Origin: an uncultured Mollicutes bacterium
GTDB lineage: Bacteria > Bacillota_I > Bacilli_A > RF39 > UBA660
Length of the DNA stretch: 41,242 nt
Direction: 5' to 3'
Assembly (NCBI GenBank): GCA_947652375.1
Contig: CANTCS010000013.1
Location: forward strand, 1 to 41,242
The notes below the pieces were generated by a model. It made no database searches. It was not told where the DNA came from and saw only the letters and a list, made by a program, of their open reading frames with translations. Below are positions 19,101-27,900 of the stretch, piece after piece. Numbering within the stretch: position 1 is the stretch's first letter; each line of letters begins with the position of its first letter. A program made the translations under genes and the position numbers.

Positions 19101-19589
19101 TTGGATAATACAAAATGTGTAAAAAATGATAATAAGTTAGAAGAGAAATCATGTGATTTTTATAAATGTTTTATGCGATATGATGAAAATGAATTAAAAA
19201 ATTTATCAGATAATGATAAATATGAAATTATAGTAGATAAAGATAATAACAGAATAGAAGTTGATAAAACGAATAGTTTTTATCTAGCAATAGGTAAAAA
19301 AGAATTTAAAGGTAATTATACCCATTATGTTTATGTTAATGGAGAAGAAGTTGAACATATTCATGATACATATTATAAAGTATATAAGGTAAAGTATGAT
19401 AAATATGATATGATAGTTGAGTTATCAGTTTTAGATGAAAAATTTTGTCCAGAGGAATTTAAGGCTTGGAGTTTTAAAATACCAGCAAATGATTCTAATG
19501 AAAATATAAGAAAAGAAAACAATTATGTTTTAGTTGATAATTTTGATGATTATGGAGAGGAAGAGGAAAATAATGAAGAGGTTAGATAA
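16107..19589 (+). CDS. giant prepilin-like surface protein with six tandem repeats
   Basis: 1160 residues. The N-terminus, MKRNNKGFTLVELLAAIIIM, is a class III prepilin signal: a basic leader, Gly before Phe, Glu at position +5 of the mature protein, and a hydrophobic helix. Ordinary pilins are 120-200 residues. Here six repeats of about 105-155 residues follow, each ending in a V-K-D-S-x-G-x-x-x-x-K ... Y-x-L-Y-x-N-x-x-P type motif, at about 292, 399, 515, 632, 759 and 914. The repeats look like Ig/cadherin-type beta domains and are rich in Asp. A Cys-containing C-terminal region of about 200 residues ends in an acidic tail. No LPXTG anchor is present. It is 14 bases after the PssE-GtrA gene. 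No prepilin peptidase or pilus ATPase is in the window. Confidence 0.8.
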   Translation: MKRNNKGFTLVELLAAIIIMGILMAFSIPTIFKMLDENKDKMYIDVTKKLVAQAEYKMRESSSTIEKPEEGETIVMSMIYLDSNDFDNTPNNGEYLKEASFVVIKNIGGNKLEYSATVVEKMKKGGYKGVQLTKSDNLFAKDAIKYVQVINEDDITYVESSDDKSSLTVNYINNYMGNNYCNNIEMIYNYPGLLENEDSEKNNPPKITSVKINSRDNKNINSFYTTLIVGANDDKTIRKNLTVHTSLKSYEDALASQGKVYGDNDYYKEDLDFSDICGNKYEGQTIKVYVVVKDLENNFAKKDVIYTVHRNKAPIINTSTSLSKQTSDLKNMPKAVLKLDVLDDVDLKGDLNVCLVEGDLGVDSCTKYQKYSNLFGSKGTYIYDFGGKPDGRKMKLTVCVKDSDGNIAKKVLAYNIYNNTGAEIKSMEAFSEEESFTDSSEYAEKGGSLSLKLKIDAEHALSLDNINLKITCRDKRTGDSCNDDVLGDYNYGNYDDYLYTIKGEYDGSTKIIKATLTDEYGRATSKEIEYKLYKNKVPKIESKTVTSSKMMCSNEDEDCGGSLDTIINFNVSDDIDGYADLLVCVSDDIEHCKNAENFVSYAEYYNRDVNFTLEPRDSQKAYDGSEKNIYFYVKDSYGEVTNSKYEYKLYKNEAPVFFEDDKEENLNGIEITSLEDININKASLVINVTDDLDNSDDLKVQVCKKLKDKSNENCVIKGGDEGDANDTWISNKDLGDIITFGAEDGFSGKYKGQEYEVIVRVKDSYGEITESSVNYKLFEDTVPSIDIFEVFSGTSNSVINDANTGGINYSSINDEHINIKYKVLDPYDSYSICIGTEENYDSCVRNSPIYREDNIRNEEIDITNSNIIYSFPKDESQDSGELNLEKFILNENLNLDNIEFSHEKDNKNRKKTFYLNVKDSNGEVASKDFFYELYEECLAPKKPTDTDSEDPDFSRVFEAEDSSKIISAKACKGKCYIDGNENNVTFNYFHRYSYFDRFLDNTKCVKNDNKLEEKSCDFYKCFMRYDENELKNLSDNDKYEIIVDKDNNRIEVDKTNSFYLAIGKKEFKGNYTHYVYVNGEEVEHIHDTYYKVYKVKYDKYDMIVELSVLDEKFCPEEFKAWSFKIPANDSNENIRKENNYVLVDNFDDYGEEEENNEEVR

Positions 19590-20076
19590 AATTTTAAAAA
19601 AACTTAATTTTAAAAATACAATGCTTTTTATTATTTTTCTTTCCATTATATTGTTTTTTATAATCATACTTTTTATTTTCTGTAATAAAAAGACGGATAT
19701 AGATAAAGACTATAGAAGAAGCAATATTATTATTTTTACAAGTAAGGATAAATATAAAGATGCGGAAATTATTACTAATGAAACTTTAAAAAGTGAACAT
19801 TGTGTTGATAAAGTTTGTGTTAAAGATTTAGTTATTTATAAAGCTAAAACTTACTATAATATTGAAATGAAAATAAAAAATAAATCAAAAAAAGAAGCTT
19901 CTGGTTATTTAAAAGTTATTTTTAAAGATAGAGAAATGACAATTTTTTATAATAAGCTAAAAAGTAACAAGGAAAAAAATTATACTATTCAATTAGGTGA
20001 AAGAGGGATTGATGATCCTACTGACTTTAAAGTCCGAAAGCTTACTGATAAGGAATTAAAAAAATTAGTCAAATAA
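19573..20076 (+). CDS. hypothetical single-pass membrane protein
   Basis: 167 residues. One transmembrane helix (about 17-38) after a basic N-terminus, then an extracytoplasmic domain of about 125 residues. This includes a Cys pair (EHCVDKVCVKD) and a beta-sandwich-like stretch (YYNIEMKIKNKSKKEASGYL) of the kind found in FxLYD or CARDB-type modules. The family is not certain. ATG 19573 follows GGAAGAGGAAAA inside the end of the giant prepilin gene and overlaps it by 17 bases, so the two are translationally coupled and likely act together. Confidence 0.6.
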   Translation: MKRLDKILKKLNFKNTMLFIIFLSIILFFIIILFIFCNKKTDIDKDYRRSNIIIFTSKDKYKDAEIITNETLKSEHCVDKVCVKDLVIYKAKTYYNIEMKIKNKSKKEASGYLKVIFKDREMTIFYNKLKSNKEKNYTIQLGERGIDDPTDFKVRKLTDKELKKLVK

Positions 20077-20162
20077 TGATATTTTACAGTTTAATCAATG
20101 TCAAATAAAGATTAATATGTACAAAAAGCTTAATTTTTGCTAAAATTATAATAGGTGGTATT

Positions 20163-20732
20163 ATGAATAGTAAAAAGGTAGCTTATTTTTTGATGACTTT
20201 AAGTTTTATAATGATAGTTTCGGGTGGTTTTTCTTCTTTTGTGATTAATTTACAAAGTGATAGAAGAGAAACTGTTAAAAGAATGAATGAAGTTTCTGAT
20301 GTTTTTGAAATTTTTAGTACAAATACTTCTGTTTTTGAAGCATCACGAGATGAGCTTTATAATACAATTTTAAGTAATGTTTATTTTGAATCAATGTATT
20401 TGGATGATGTTAATATAAAAAATAAATTATCAAATTATGAAAATTTATTGGATCAATTAAAAAAGAATACTAATATATTAAATAAGTTATGTGATGAAGT
20501 TTATTATCCTAAAAGTGATATTAATAATAAGTGTCAAAACTATAAAAATATTTATGAACAGGCTGTAAATTATTTTGTTTCGGATATAAATATTTATAAT
20601 AGTAATGTAAAAAAGTATAATGAATATCAAAAAAGTATTGGTTCTATGTTAGTTATAAAAGAATATAGTACAAAGAAAACTTTTATAGATTATAATGGTG
20701 ATAAAAAATTTGATGGTAAAGAGGATCATTAA
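20163..20732 (+). CDS. membrane-anchored protein with C-terminal EF-hand-like loop
   Basis: 189 residues. The N-terminal hydrophobic segment (about 8-30) is a signal anchor. A helical, probably coiled-coil, extracytoplasmic region follows with two Cys (LCDEVYY, NKCQNY). The C-terminus reads DYNGDKKFDGKE, matching a calcium-binding DxNxDxxxDxxE loop as in dockerins and EF-hands, but only one such loop is present. No family is named. AGGTGG precedes the ATG. The stop overlaps the start of the NAGPA-domain gene by one base, so co-translation is expected. Confidence 0.6.
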   Translation: MNSKKVAYFLMTLSFIMIVSGGFSSFVINLQSDRRETVKRMNEVSDVFEIFSTNTSVFEASRDELYNTILSNVYFESMYLDDVNIKNKLSNYENLLDQLKKNTNILNKLCDEVYYPKSDINNKCQNYKNIYEQAVNYFVSDINIYNSNVKKYNEYQKSIGSMLVIKEYSTKKTFIDYNGDKKFDGKEDH

Positions 20733-21775
20733 TGAGATTAAAAAAGAAGGGAAGTAATAAATATAAATGGCCTAAGAAAAGAAAAATAATTACAATTTGT
20801 TGTCTAATTTATATTGTTTGTTTTAGTACATTTTTATTTCTTTTTTATGGACCTATTAATTCTTTTAAAGAATTTTGGATTACTAGTGCAATGACAACAA
20901 TGTCTCACAGATATTTAGCTACTTGGTTTTATAGTGATAGTTATATTAATAAAGTGTTGAAAAATAATAGTATAATTGAAGTAGATGAAATAAGTGATCC
21001 AAATCAGATAAATTTTAGAAAATATACTACTACTATTTATAGAAATGAGTTTGAAAAAGAGATATTATCTCGGAAAAAAAATGACTTATATAAAGTTATA
21101 GAAGTTAATGGAAAAGGTTATAAAGGATTTCTCGTTGCGATATATGATCCTTCAAGAATAAGTATTGCGACTACTGCTTATCTTGGTGAAAGAGGAGAGT
21201 CTATTCTCACAATTTGTGAAAGAGAAAAAGCAATTATTGCGATGAATGCCGGAGGTTTCTATGATCCTAATTGGGATTCTAATGGAGCACTACCTCATGG
21301 TACTGTAATTTCTAATGGAAAAATAGTTAGCGATTATGCAGATGCTAAAATGGGTGGAGGCTTTATTGGTTTTACAAATGATGATAAACTTATTTTAGGA
21401 AATATGAGTAAAGAGAAAGCTATAAAAATTGGTTATAGGGATGCTATTGAGTTTGGTCCTTATTTAATAATTAACGGAAAAAGAAGTTTTATAAAAGGAA
21501 ACGGTGGTTGGGGTATCGCTCCTAGAACAGCAATAGGTCAAAGAAAAGATGGAATAGTTTTGTTTTTAGTTATAAATGGAAGACTTTCTTCTAGTATAGG
21601 GGCCGATATGGTAGATTTATGTGATATAATGGAGAGGTATGGGGCTTATAACGCAGCTAATCTTGACGGCGGAAGTTCTTCGGAACTTGTAATTAAGCAA
21701 AAGATTATTAATACTCCTGTAGCGGGAGGAGAAAATGGTCTTAGAGATATGTCTACATTTTGGATTGTAAAATAG
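20732..21775 (+). CDS. NAGPA-domain (phosphodiester glycosidase-like) membrane protein, copy 1
   Basis: 347 residues. A basic N-terminus and one transmembrane helix (about 21-42) are followed by the domain of the GlcNAc-1-phosphodiester N-acetylglucosaminidase family (PF09992). Landmarks are AIIAMNAGGFYDPN, GFIGFTNDDKL, AIEFGPYLIINGK, WGIAPRTAIGQRKDG and AANLDGGSSSELV. Relatives remove GlcNAc from phosphodiester-linked sugars, and bacterial members are found in polysaccharide loci. The juxtamembrane motif AMTTMSHRYLAT is shared with the paralogue at 23643. It sits in the glycan/prepilin cluster and probably trims or modifies an extracytoplasmic phosphoglycan. Confidence 0.85.
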   Translation: MRLKKKGSNKYKWPKKRKIITICCLIYIVCFSTFLFLFYGPINSFKEFWITSAMTTMSHRYLATWFYSDSYINKVLKNNSIIEVDEISDPNQINFRKYTTTIYRNEFEKEILSRKKNDLYKVIEVNGKGYKGFLVAIYDPSRISIATTAYLGERGESILTICEREKAIIAMNAGGFYDPNWDSNGALPHGTVISNGKIVSDYADAKMGGGFIGFTNDDKLILGNMSKEKAIKIGYRDAIEFGPYLIINGKRSFIKGNGGWGIAPRTAIGQRKDGIVLFLVINGRLSSSIGADMVDLCDIMERYGAYNAANLDGGSSSELVIKQKIINTPVAGGENGLRDMSTFWIVK

Positions 21776-21789
21776 TATAGGAGAATTTT

Positions 21790-22191
21790 ATGAATATTTT
21801 AGATATAACAACAACTTGTAATGATCCTGGTCTTGCTAATATTTTAACTATAATTAAAAAAATTTTAAATTTAATTCAGTTATTAGGACCTTTATTAGCA
21901 ATAATTTCATTAGTTGTCATTTTTATTAATATGGTTAATAAACCTGATGAGAAGAAAAACTTTAGTAAAATAAAAAATAGTATTATTGCATTAGTATTGA
22001 CTTTTTTTATACCGTTGATAGTCGATACTGCAATGTTTTTAGTAGATGAAAATTCTACTCTAAGTGCTTGTTGGAATAATAGTATGGAAAAAAGTACTGA
22101 TTCAAAATATAAAAACCCTAATAAGAAAAAGAAAAAAGATAAGAAAAAACCGATTATAGATTCGGATAAATATGAAACAAAAGATAATTAA
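21790..22191 (+). CDS. two-helix VirB2/TrbC-like membrane protein
   Basis: 133 residues. Two hydrophobic segments (about 29-48 and 66-88), separated by a short basic loop, resemble pilin-like TrbC/VirB2 proteins, though without a clear signal peptide. Cys residues in TTCNDPG and SACWNN flank the helices on the same side and may form a disulfide. The C-terminus is a Lys-rich tail (KNPNKKKKKDKKKP). It starts 14 bases after the first NAGPA gene with TAGGAG in front. The family assignment is a resemblance, not a firm match. Confidence 0.5.
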   Translation: MNILDITTTCNDPGLANILTIIKKILNLIQLLGPLLAIISLVVIFINMVNKPDEKKNFSKIKNSIIALVLTFFIPLIVDTAMFLVDENSTLSACWNNSMEKSTDSKYKNPNKKKKKDKKKPIIDSDKYETKDN

Positions 22192-22276
22192 TAATTTTTA
22201 TAAAAATAAAGTGTAAGTATTGTACTTACATTTTTATTTTGTTATAATTTTATATGATAAGATGGAGAGTATAAGT

Positions 22277-23635
22277 ATGGCTAAACGGAAAAAGAAAAAG
22301 CAAATAATTAGTGAAAAAGAATTTATTTTTAATTTTTTAAGTTTAACTATAGTTATAATTATAGGTCTTTATTTTGGTGGTAGAAGTATTTATTTTTATA
22401 GTAAGCAAAATATGTCTATTAAAGCTGATTCTAAAACTCTTAATGGATTAATAGTTAGTAAGAATAAAATCGTTAAAAATGGTGATGGACTTTATAGAGA
22501 TAATGATGGTTATTTTTTTAAGGGAGAGGTTAATAATAATTATGTCCTTTTTGGAAACAGTTCTTATAGAATAATTAGAATAAATAATGATAGTACTGTT
22601 AAATTAGTTTCTAATGAATTGGTTGCATCTTTTATGTGGGGAGAAGATAGTAAATATGAACTTTCTAATTTAAAACATTGGTTAAGTCAAACTGTTGAAA
22701 AGAATTCTGGTGTATTTTATAACAGTCTTCCTAATCCAGATAATTTTTTGGTTAAAACTGATTATAAAGAAGATATTTTAAAAGATGGTGATATTTTAGA
22801 TTCTAATGATATATATAAAGATTATGTTACAACTTTAAGTATTTCTGATTATATTTTAGCTGGAGGAAAGAAAAGTTATTTGAATACTAAAAAGATTTTT
22901 TATCTTCTTGGATTAACTGCTGATTCTGATAATTTATTTGTAGATGCTGATGGTAGTGTTAAGGCATGTGATAGCTTAGAGGGATATGGTATAAGAGCTG
23001 TTATTACATTAAAGAAAGATTTGTTAGTAAGTTCTGGAGATGGAAGTAAGGAAAGACCTTTTGTTATAAATCAAGGTGATAATAAAAATTATGTTAATAG
23101 TTTTGTTAAATTGGAAAATGATTTATATCAAGTTTTTGAAGAGTCTGATGAAGGAATTCTTAAAATGTATAAGTCTAATTATGTAAATATTAATAATCAG
23201 AATATTTCTTTAAATTATAGTAGTAATACTAGTCATTTTGATTTAAAGAATACAAAAAATATTGCTAATTATTTAAATACAACTTATTTAAATAGTTTAT
23301 CTTATGCTCATTTATTAGTAGATAATTATTTTTTTACGGGTGAGGTTAGTGCTGAGAATAATTATAAATTTAATAATATATATACTAATAATGTCATTTG
23401 TAAAGTAGGTCTATTAAATATATTTGATTATGTTTCTAATAGTACTATTAATAATTTTTTTTATTTAAATACTACTTCTAATGTAGGAACAATTCAGTAT
23501 AGTAGATTGGCAAATGGAATGCTTGAAGAAGTAAATGTTAAAGAATCTAGAAATATTGTTCCTGTTATATCTATTAATAAATCGATACTTAAAGGTGGTA
23601 AGGGATTGGAATTGGATCCTTATGTTGTGGGGTGA
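22277..23635 (+). CDS. membrane-anchored protein with two tandem extracytoplasmic domains
   Basis: 452 residues. A Lys/Arg-rich start and one transmembrane helix (about 21-38) precede two related domains of about 190 residues. The first has NYVLFGNSSYRIIRINND and ends SGDGSKERPFVI; the second has NSFVKLENDLYQVF and ends KGGKGLELDPYVVG. This domain type recurs in pilin-like and surface proteins of gut Firmicutes, function unknown. ATG 22277 has GGAGAG seven bases upstream; earlier starts at 22262 or 22220 would move it off that site. The gene ends seven bases before the second NAGPA gene, supporting a common role. Confidence 0.6.
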   Translation: MAKRKKKKQIISEKEFIFNFLSLTIVIIIGLYFGGRSIYFYSKQNMSIKADSKTLNGLIVSKNKIVKNGDGLYRDNDGYFFKGEVNNNYVLFGNSSYRIIRINNDSTVKLVSNELVASFMWGEDSKYELSNLKHWLSQTVEKNSGVFYNSLPNPDNFLVKTDYKEDILKDGDILDSNDIYKDYVTTLSISDYILAGGKKSYLNTKKIFYLLGLTADSDNLFVDADGSVKACDSLEGYGIRAVITLKKDLLVSSGDGSKERPFVINQGDNKNYVNSFVKLENDLYQVFEESDEGILKMYKSNYVNINNQNISLNYSSNTSHFDLKNTKNIANYLNTTYLNSLSYAHLLVDNYFFTGEVSAENNYKFNNIYTNNVICKVGLLNIFDYVSNSTINNFFYLNTTSNVGTIQYSRLANGMLEEVNVKESRNIVPVISINKSILKGGKGLELDPYVVG

Positions 23636-23642
23636 TAAATTA

Positions 23643-24755
23643 ATGAATGATGATATAGAAATTCTTGATATAGATGATATTATTAATACAAATACATCTA
23701 AAAAAAACAAGAAAATTAAGCTTAGTAAGTTTACAATTGTTGTTTTAGTATTAGATATTTTTGTTATTAGTGGTTTATGTCTTATTAATAATATGCAATT
23801 TAAAAATTTTTGGATTCCTACAGCTATGACAACAATGTCGCATAAATATTTGGCTTATACTTTATATGATGAAAAAACTGTTAATGAAATTATGAGTAAA
23901 AATTTTATTGAGCAAAATATGGAAAAAGTAAATCTTGATGATATAGTAATTGGAAATACAAAAGAAAAAAGTCATTATTCTTCAAAATATGAAAAAGATT
24001 TATATACAAGAATGGAAAATAATGAGGTTTATAAAATTATTAGAATTGAAGAGTCTAAATACAAAGGATATTTAACGGTAATTTATGATCCTAGTGATGT
24101 AGAGTTAGCAGTTTCTAGTAAATTAGGAAAAGCTGGTCAATCGGTTAATACCTTGGTTAAAAATAATAATGGTCTTGTTGGGATTAATGGTGGAGGATTT
24201 GAAGATTTAGATGGATGGGGTAATGGTTCAATTCCTTATGGTGCGATTATAAAAAATGGTCAACATATTTGGCAACATGATGGGGGTTCTGGGCAACTTA
24301 TAGGATTTACAAAAGACCATAAAATGTATTTAACTAATAAAAGCCCTGCTGTTGCTATAAATGAGGGAATGATTGATGCTGTTGAATTTGGTCCTAATTT
24401 AATTGTTAATGGAAAAGTTTCTAAAATTCATGGAGATGGTGGTTGGGGTACTGCTCCAAGAAGTGTAATTGCTCAAAGAAAAGATGGTATTGTTTTATTT
24501 TTAATTATAGAAGGAAGATTACCAGGATATAGTACAGGTGCGACTATGAATGATGTTATTGAAATTTTACTTAGATATAAAGCTTATAATGCTGCTAATT
24601 TAGATGGTGGTGCTTCTAGTACAATGAGTGTTGAGGGGAAACTTTGGAATAGACCAAGTGCAGGAGAGTCATATGGTGGAAGAACAGTTTCTAATGCATG
24701 GATTGTTACTAATAAGCAAAATAAACCAGCGCAGGCACCACTTAAAAAGAAGTAA
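23643..24755 (+). CDS. NAGPA-domain (phosphodiester glycosidase-like) membrane protein, copy 2
   Basis: 370 residues. An acidic N-terminal cytoplasmic tail of about 28 residues, then a transmembrane helix (about 30-47), the shared juxtamembrane motif AMTTMSHKYLAYT, and the NAGPA domain with NNNGLVGINGGGFED, AVEFGPNLIVNGK, WGTAPRSVIAQRKDG and AANLDGGASSTMSV. It is a clear but diverged paralogue of the protein at 20732, so not an assembly duplicate. The longer cytoplasmic tail is specific to this copy. ATG 23643 follows GGGGTGAT. It is the last gene of the surface cluster. Confidence 0.85.
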   Translation: MNDDIEILDIDDIINTNTSKKNKKIKLSKFTIVVLVLDIFVISGLCLINNMQFKNFWIPTAMTTMSHKYLAYTLYDEKTVNEIMSKNFIEQNMEKVNLDDIVIGNTKEKSHYSSKYEKDLYTRMENNEVYKIIRIEESKYKGYLTVIYDPSDVELAVSSKLGKAGQSVNTLVKNNNGLVGINGGGFEDLDGWGNGSIPYGAIIKNGQHIWQHDGGSGQLIGFTKDHKMYLTNKSPAVAINEGMIDAVEFGPNLIVNGKVSKIHGDGGWGTAPRSVIAQRKDGIVLFLIIEGRLPGYSTGATMNDVIEILLRYKAYNAANLDGGASSTMSVEGKLWNRPSAGESYGGRTVSNAWIVTNKQNKPAQAPLKKK

Positions 24756-24802
24756 ATAATTTTTTTGAAAATATTAATTTTGAAAAGGTTTTAGAATTGC
24801 AG

Positions 24803-24840
24803 AAAAAGCTAAGATTTAGAAATAATTTTGGCTTTTTTTG
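24803..24840 (+). terminator. hairpin terminator closing the surface cluster
   Basis: AAAAAGC (24803-24809) pairs with GCTTTTT (24831-24837) around an imperfectly paired interior, then T residues. Confidence 0.55.
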
Positions 24841-24911
24841 TTTTAAATTTATTCTATTAATAAAATAAATTTTATTGTATAATTTATATAGAAGAAAAAT
24901 AGAGGTGATAA

Positions 24912-27900
24912 ATGATGAAAATAATGGATGGAAATGAAGCGGCAAGTTATGTTTCATATAATTTTACAGAAGTAGCTGGGATATATCCGATTACTCCAGC
25001 TTCTCCTATGGCAGAGCTTACGGATAAATGGAGTAGTGATGGGAAACTAAATTATTTTGGAGTACCTGTTAAGGTAGTAGAGATGGAAAGTGAAGCTGGT
25101 GCTGCGGGAATGGTACATGGTTCATTACAAGCAGGCTGTTTAACTACTACTTATACTGCCAGTCAAGGTCTTCTTTTAATGCTTCCAAATATGTATAAAA
25201 TTGCTGGTGAGATGCTTCCTTGTGTTATTAATGTTGCTGCAAGGAGTTTAGCTACTCATGCTTTATCAATTTTTGGAGATCACCAAGATATTTATGCTGC
25301 AAGAGCTACTGGTTTTGCAATACTAGCATCATCTTCTGTTCAACAAGTAATGGATTTAACAGGAATTGCACATTTATCTGCTATTAAAGGGAGAGTTCCT
25401 TTTATTAATTTTTTTGATGGTTTTAGAACGAGTCACGAATTACAAAAAGTGGAGTTAATTGATACTGATAAGTTAAAAGATTTAATAGATTGGAAAGCTT
25501 TAGATGAATTTAGAGATCGAGCTTTGAATCCTAATAAGCCTACAATTAGAGGAACAGCTCAAAATGAGGATATTTATTTTCAAGCAACTGAAGTTAGAAA
25601 TGAATATTATGATAAATTACCAGATATTGTAAATGAGTATATGAGTGAAGTTAATAAAATTACTGGACATAATTATCAGCTATTTAATTATTATGGTAGT
25701 AAAACTGCTAATAAAGTTATTGTTGCGATGGGAAGTGTTTGTGAGACTATTAAAGAAACAGTAGAATATTTGGTTTCTAAGAAAAATGAGAGTGTTGGTC
25801 TTCTTGAAGTTCATTTGTATCGTCCATTTAGTGCAAAGTATTTTTTAAAAGAGTTACCTAAAACAGTTAAAAAAATAGCAGTTCTTGATAGAACTAAAGA
25901 ACCGGGTGCTAGTGGAGAGCCTTTATATTTAGATATATGTAAAACTATTAAAGAAGTTGATGCTAGAGTTAGTGTTTATGGGGGAAGATATGGTTTATCT
26001 AGTAAAAATACTACTCCTGCTATGATTAAAGGTGTTTTTGATTTTCTTGATACAAGAGATGTTCATTCTAATTTTACAGTGGGAATAGAGGATGATATTA
26101 CTAATTTAAGTATTCCTTATGATAAAAAATTTCTTTTACCTAGTAATAATGTGGAATTTTTAATTTATGGGTATGGTAGTGATGGGATGGTTTCTGCTTC
26201 TAAAGATTTAATGAAAATAACAGGAACTTATACTAATGCTTATGTACAGGGGTATTTTCAATATGATTCTAAGAAAAGTGGAGGAGTTACCATATCTAAT
26301 TTAAGATTTGGAAAGAATATGATTACTTCTACTTATTATGTTGAAAAGGCAAGTATTGTAGTTTGTACAAAAGATAGTTATTTAAAAAGACTTAAAATGC
26401 TTGAAAAAATAAAAGATAAGGGAATATTTATTTTAAATACTAATAAAAATCCAAATGAAGTACTTTCGATGATGAGCAATCATGATAAAAGAATTTTACA
26501 AAGTAAAAAAATTAAGATGTTTATAATTGATGCGAATAAAATAGCTAGTGAAGCTCTTATTCCTGGAAAAATAAGTACGATAATTGAAACAATTATTTTT
26601 AAATTAGGTAAAATAATAGATTTTAATTTTGCTGTTTCAAAAATAAAAGAAAATTTGGCTGTAAAATTTGCTAATAAGGGTGGAGATTTAATAGAGAAGA
26701 ATATTGTTGCTATTGATAATTCTTTGGAGTGTTTAGTACCTGTTAAAATTCCTTATGTAGATTTTATTGATGAAATTAATAATAAAAAAAGTTTTTTTGA
26801 AGTTATTGATTCACTAGAGGGGGATACTTTACCTGTAAGTAGTTTTATTAAAATGCCTGATGGTTTTGTTGAGGCTGGAACTTCTAAATTAGATAAGAGA
26901 GATAGTAGTGATGTTGCACCTTGTTTTTTACCTGAAAATTGTATTTCTTGTAATTTATGTAGTTTAGTTTGTCCTCATGCTGTAATTAGACCTTTCTTAT
27001 TAGATGAAAATGAAGTAATAGATGCTCCAGAAGTTGTTTCTAAAAATTTAATTCCTGCTAATATAAGGGATAAAGATTATAAGTTTACCATAGGAGTTAG
27101 TATTTCTGATTGTACAGGATGTGGTCTTTGTGAAGAAATATGTCCTGGTAAAAAAGGTGCAAAAGCTCTTGTTATGAAAATGAAACAAAAATTAATTGAA
27201 GATAAGAAAGATATTGAAAGTGATTATTTATTTAATGAAGTAAAAGAGAAGAAAAATGTTATGCCAACTAATACTGTTAAAGGAAGTCAATTTGTAAGAC
27301 CAAAGTTTGAATTCCCAGGAGCTTGTGCTGGTTGTGGAGAGACTCCTTATTTAAAACTTCTTACACAGTTATTTGGAGATAAAATGATAATTGCTAATGC
27401 AACGGGTTGTTCTTCTATATACGGAGCTAGTATGCCATCTATGCCATATAGTATTCCTTGGGCTAATTCTCTTTTTGAAGATAATGCAGAGTTTGGTTTC
27501 GGAATGAGAGTTGCGGATGATGCAATGAAGAGACAAATAGTTTCATTGATACAAAATAATTTAAATTTAGTTAAAAAAAGCGAAGCACCAATTTATAAAG
27601 CATATTGTGAAAATATTACTGAAGAGACTGCAAATGATTTATTAAAAATTATTGATGATACAAAAATTGAAAGGTTATTAAAATTAAAAGATTTTATTGC
27701 TTTAAAATCTGTTTGGATGATAGGTGGAGATGGATGGGCATATGATATTGGTTATAATGGAATTGACCATGTTTTAGCTAGTCATGAGAATATTAATATT
27801 TTAGTACTTGATACTGAAGTTTATTCTAATACTGGAGGACAAGCTTCTAAGTCAACAAGAGTTGGAGCTGTTGCTAAATTTGCTGCTAGTGGAAAAGAAA

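Noticed and set aside
20732..24755. NAGPA duplication as an assembly artefact
   Set aside because: The two proteins differ over most positions and in their N-terminal tails.
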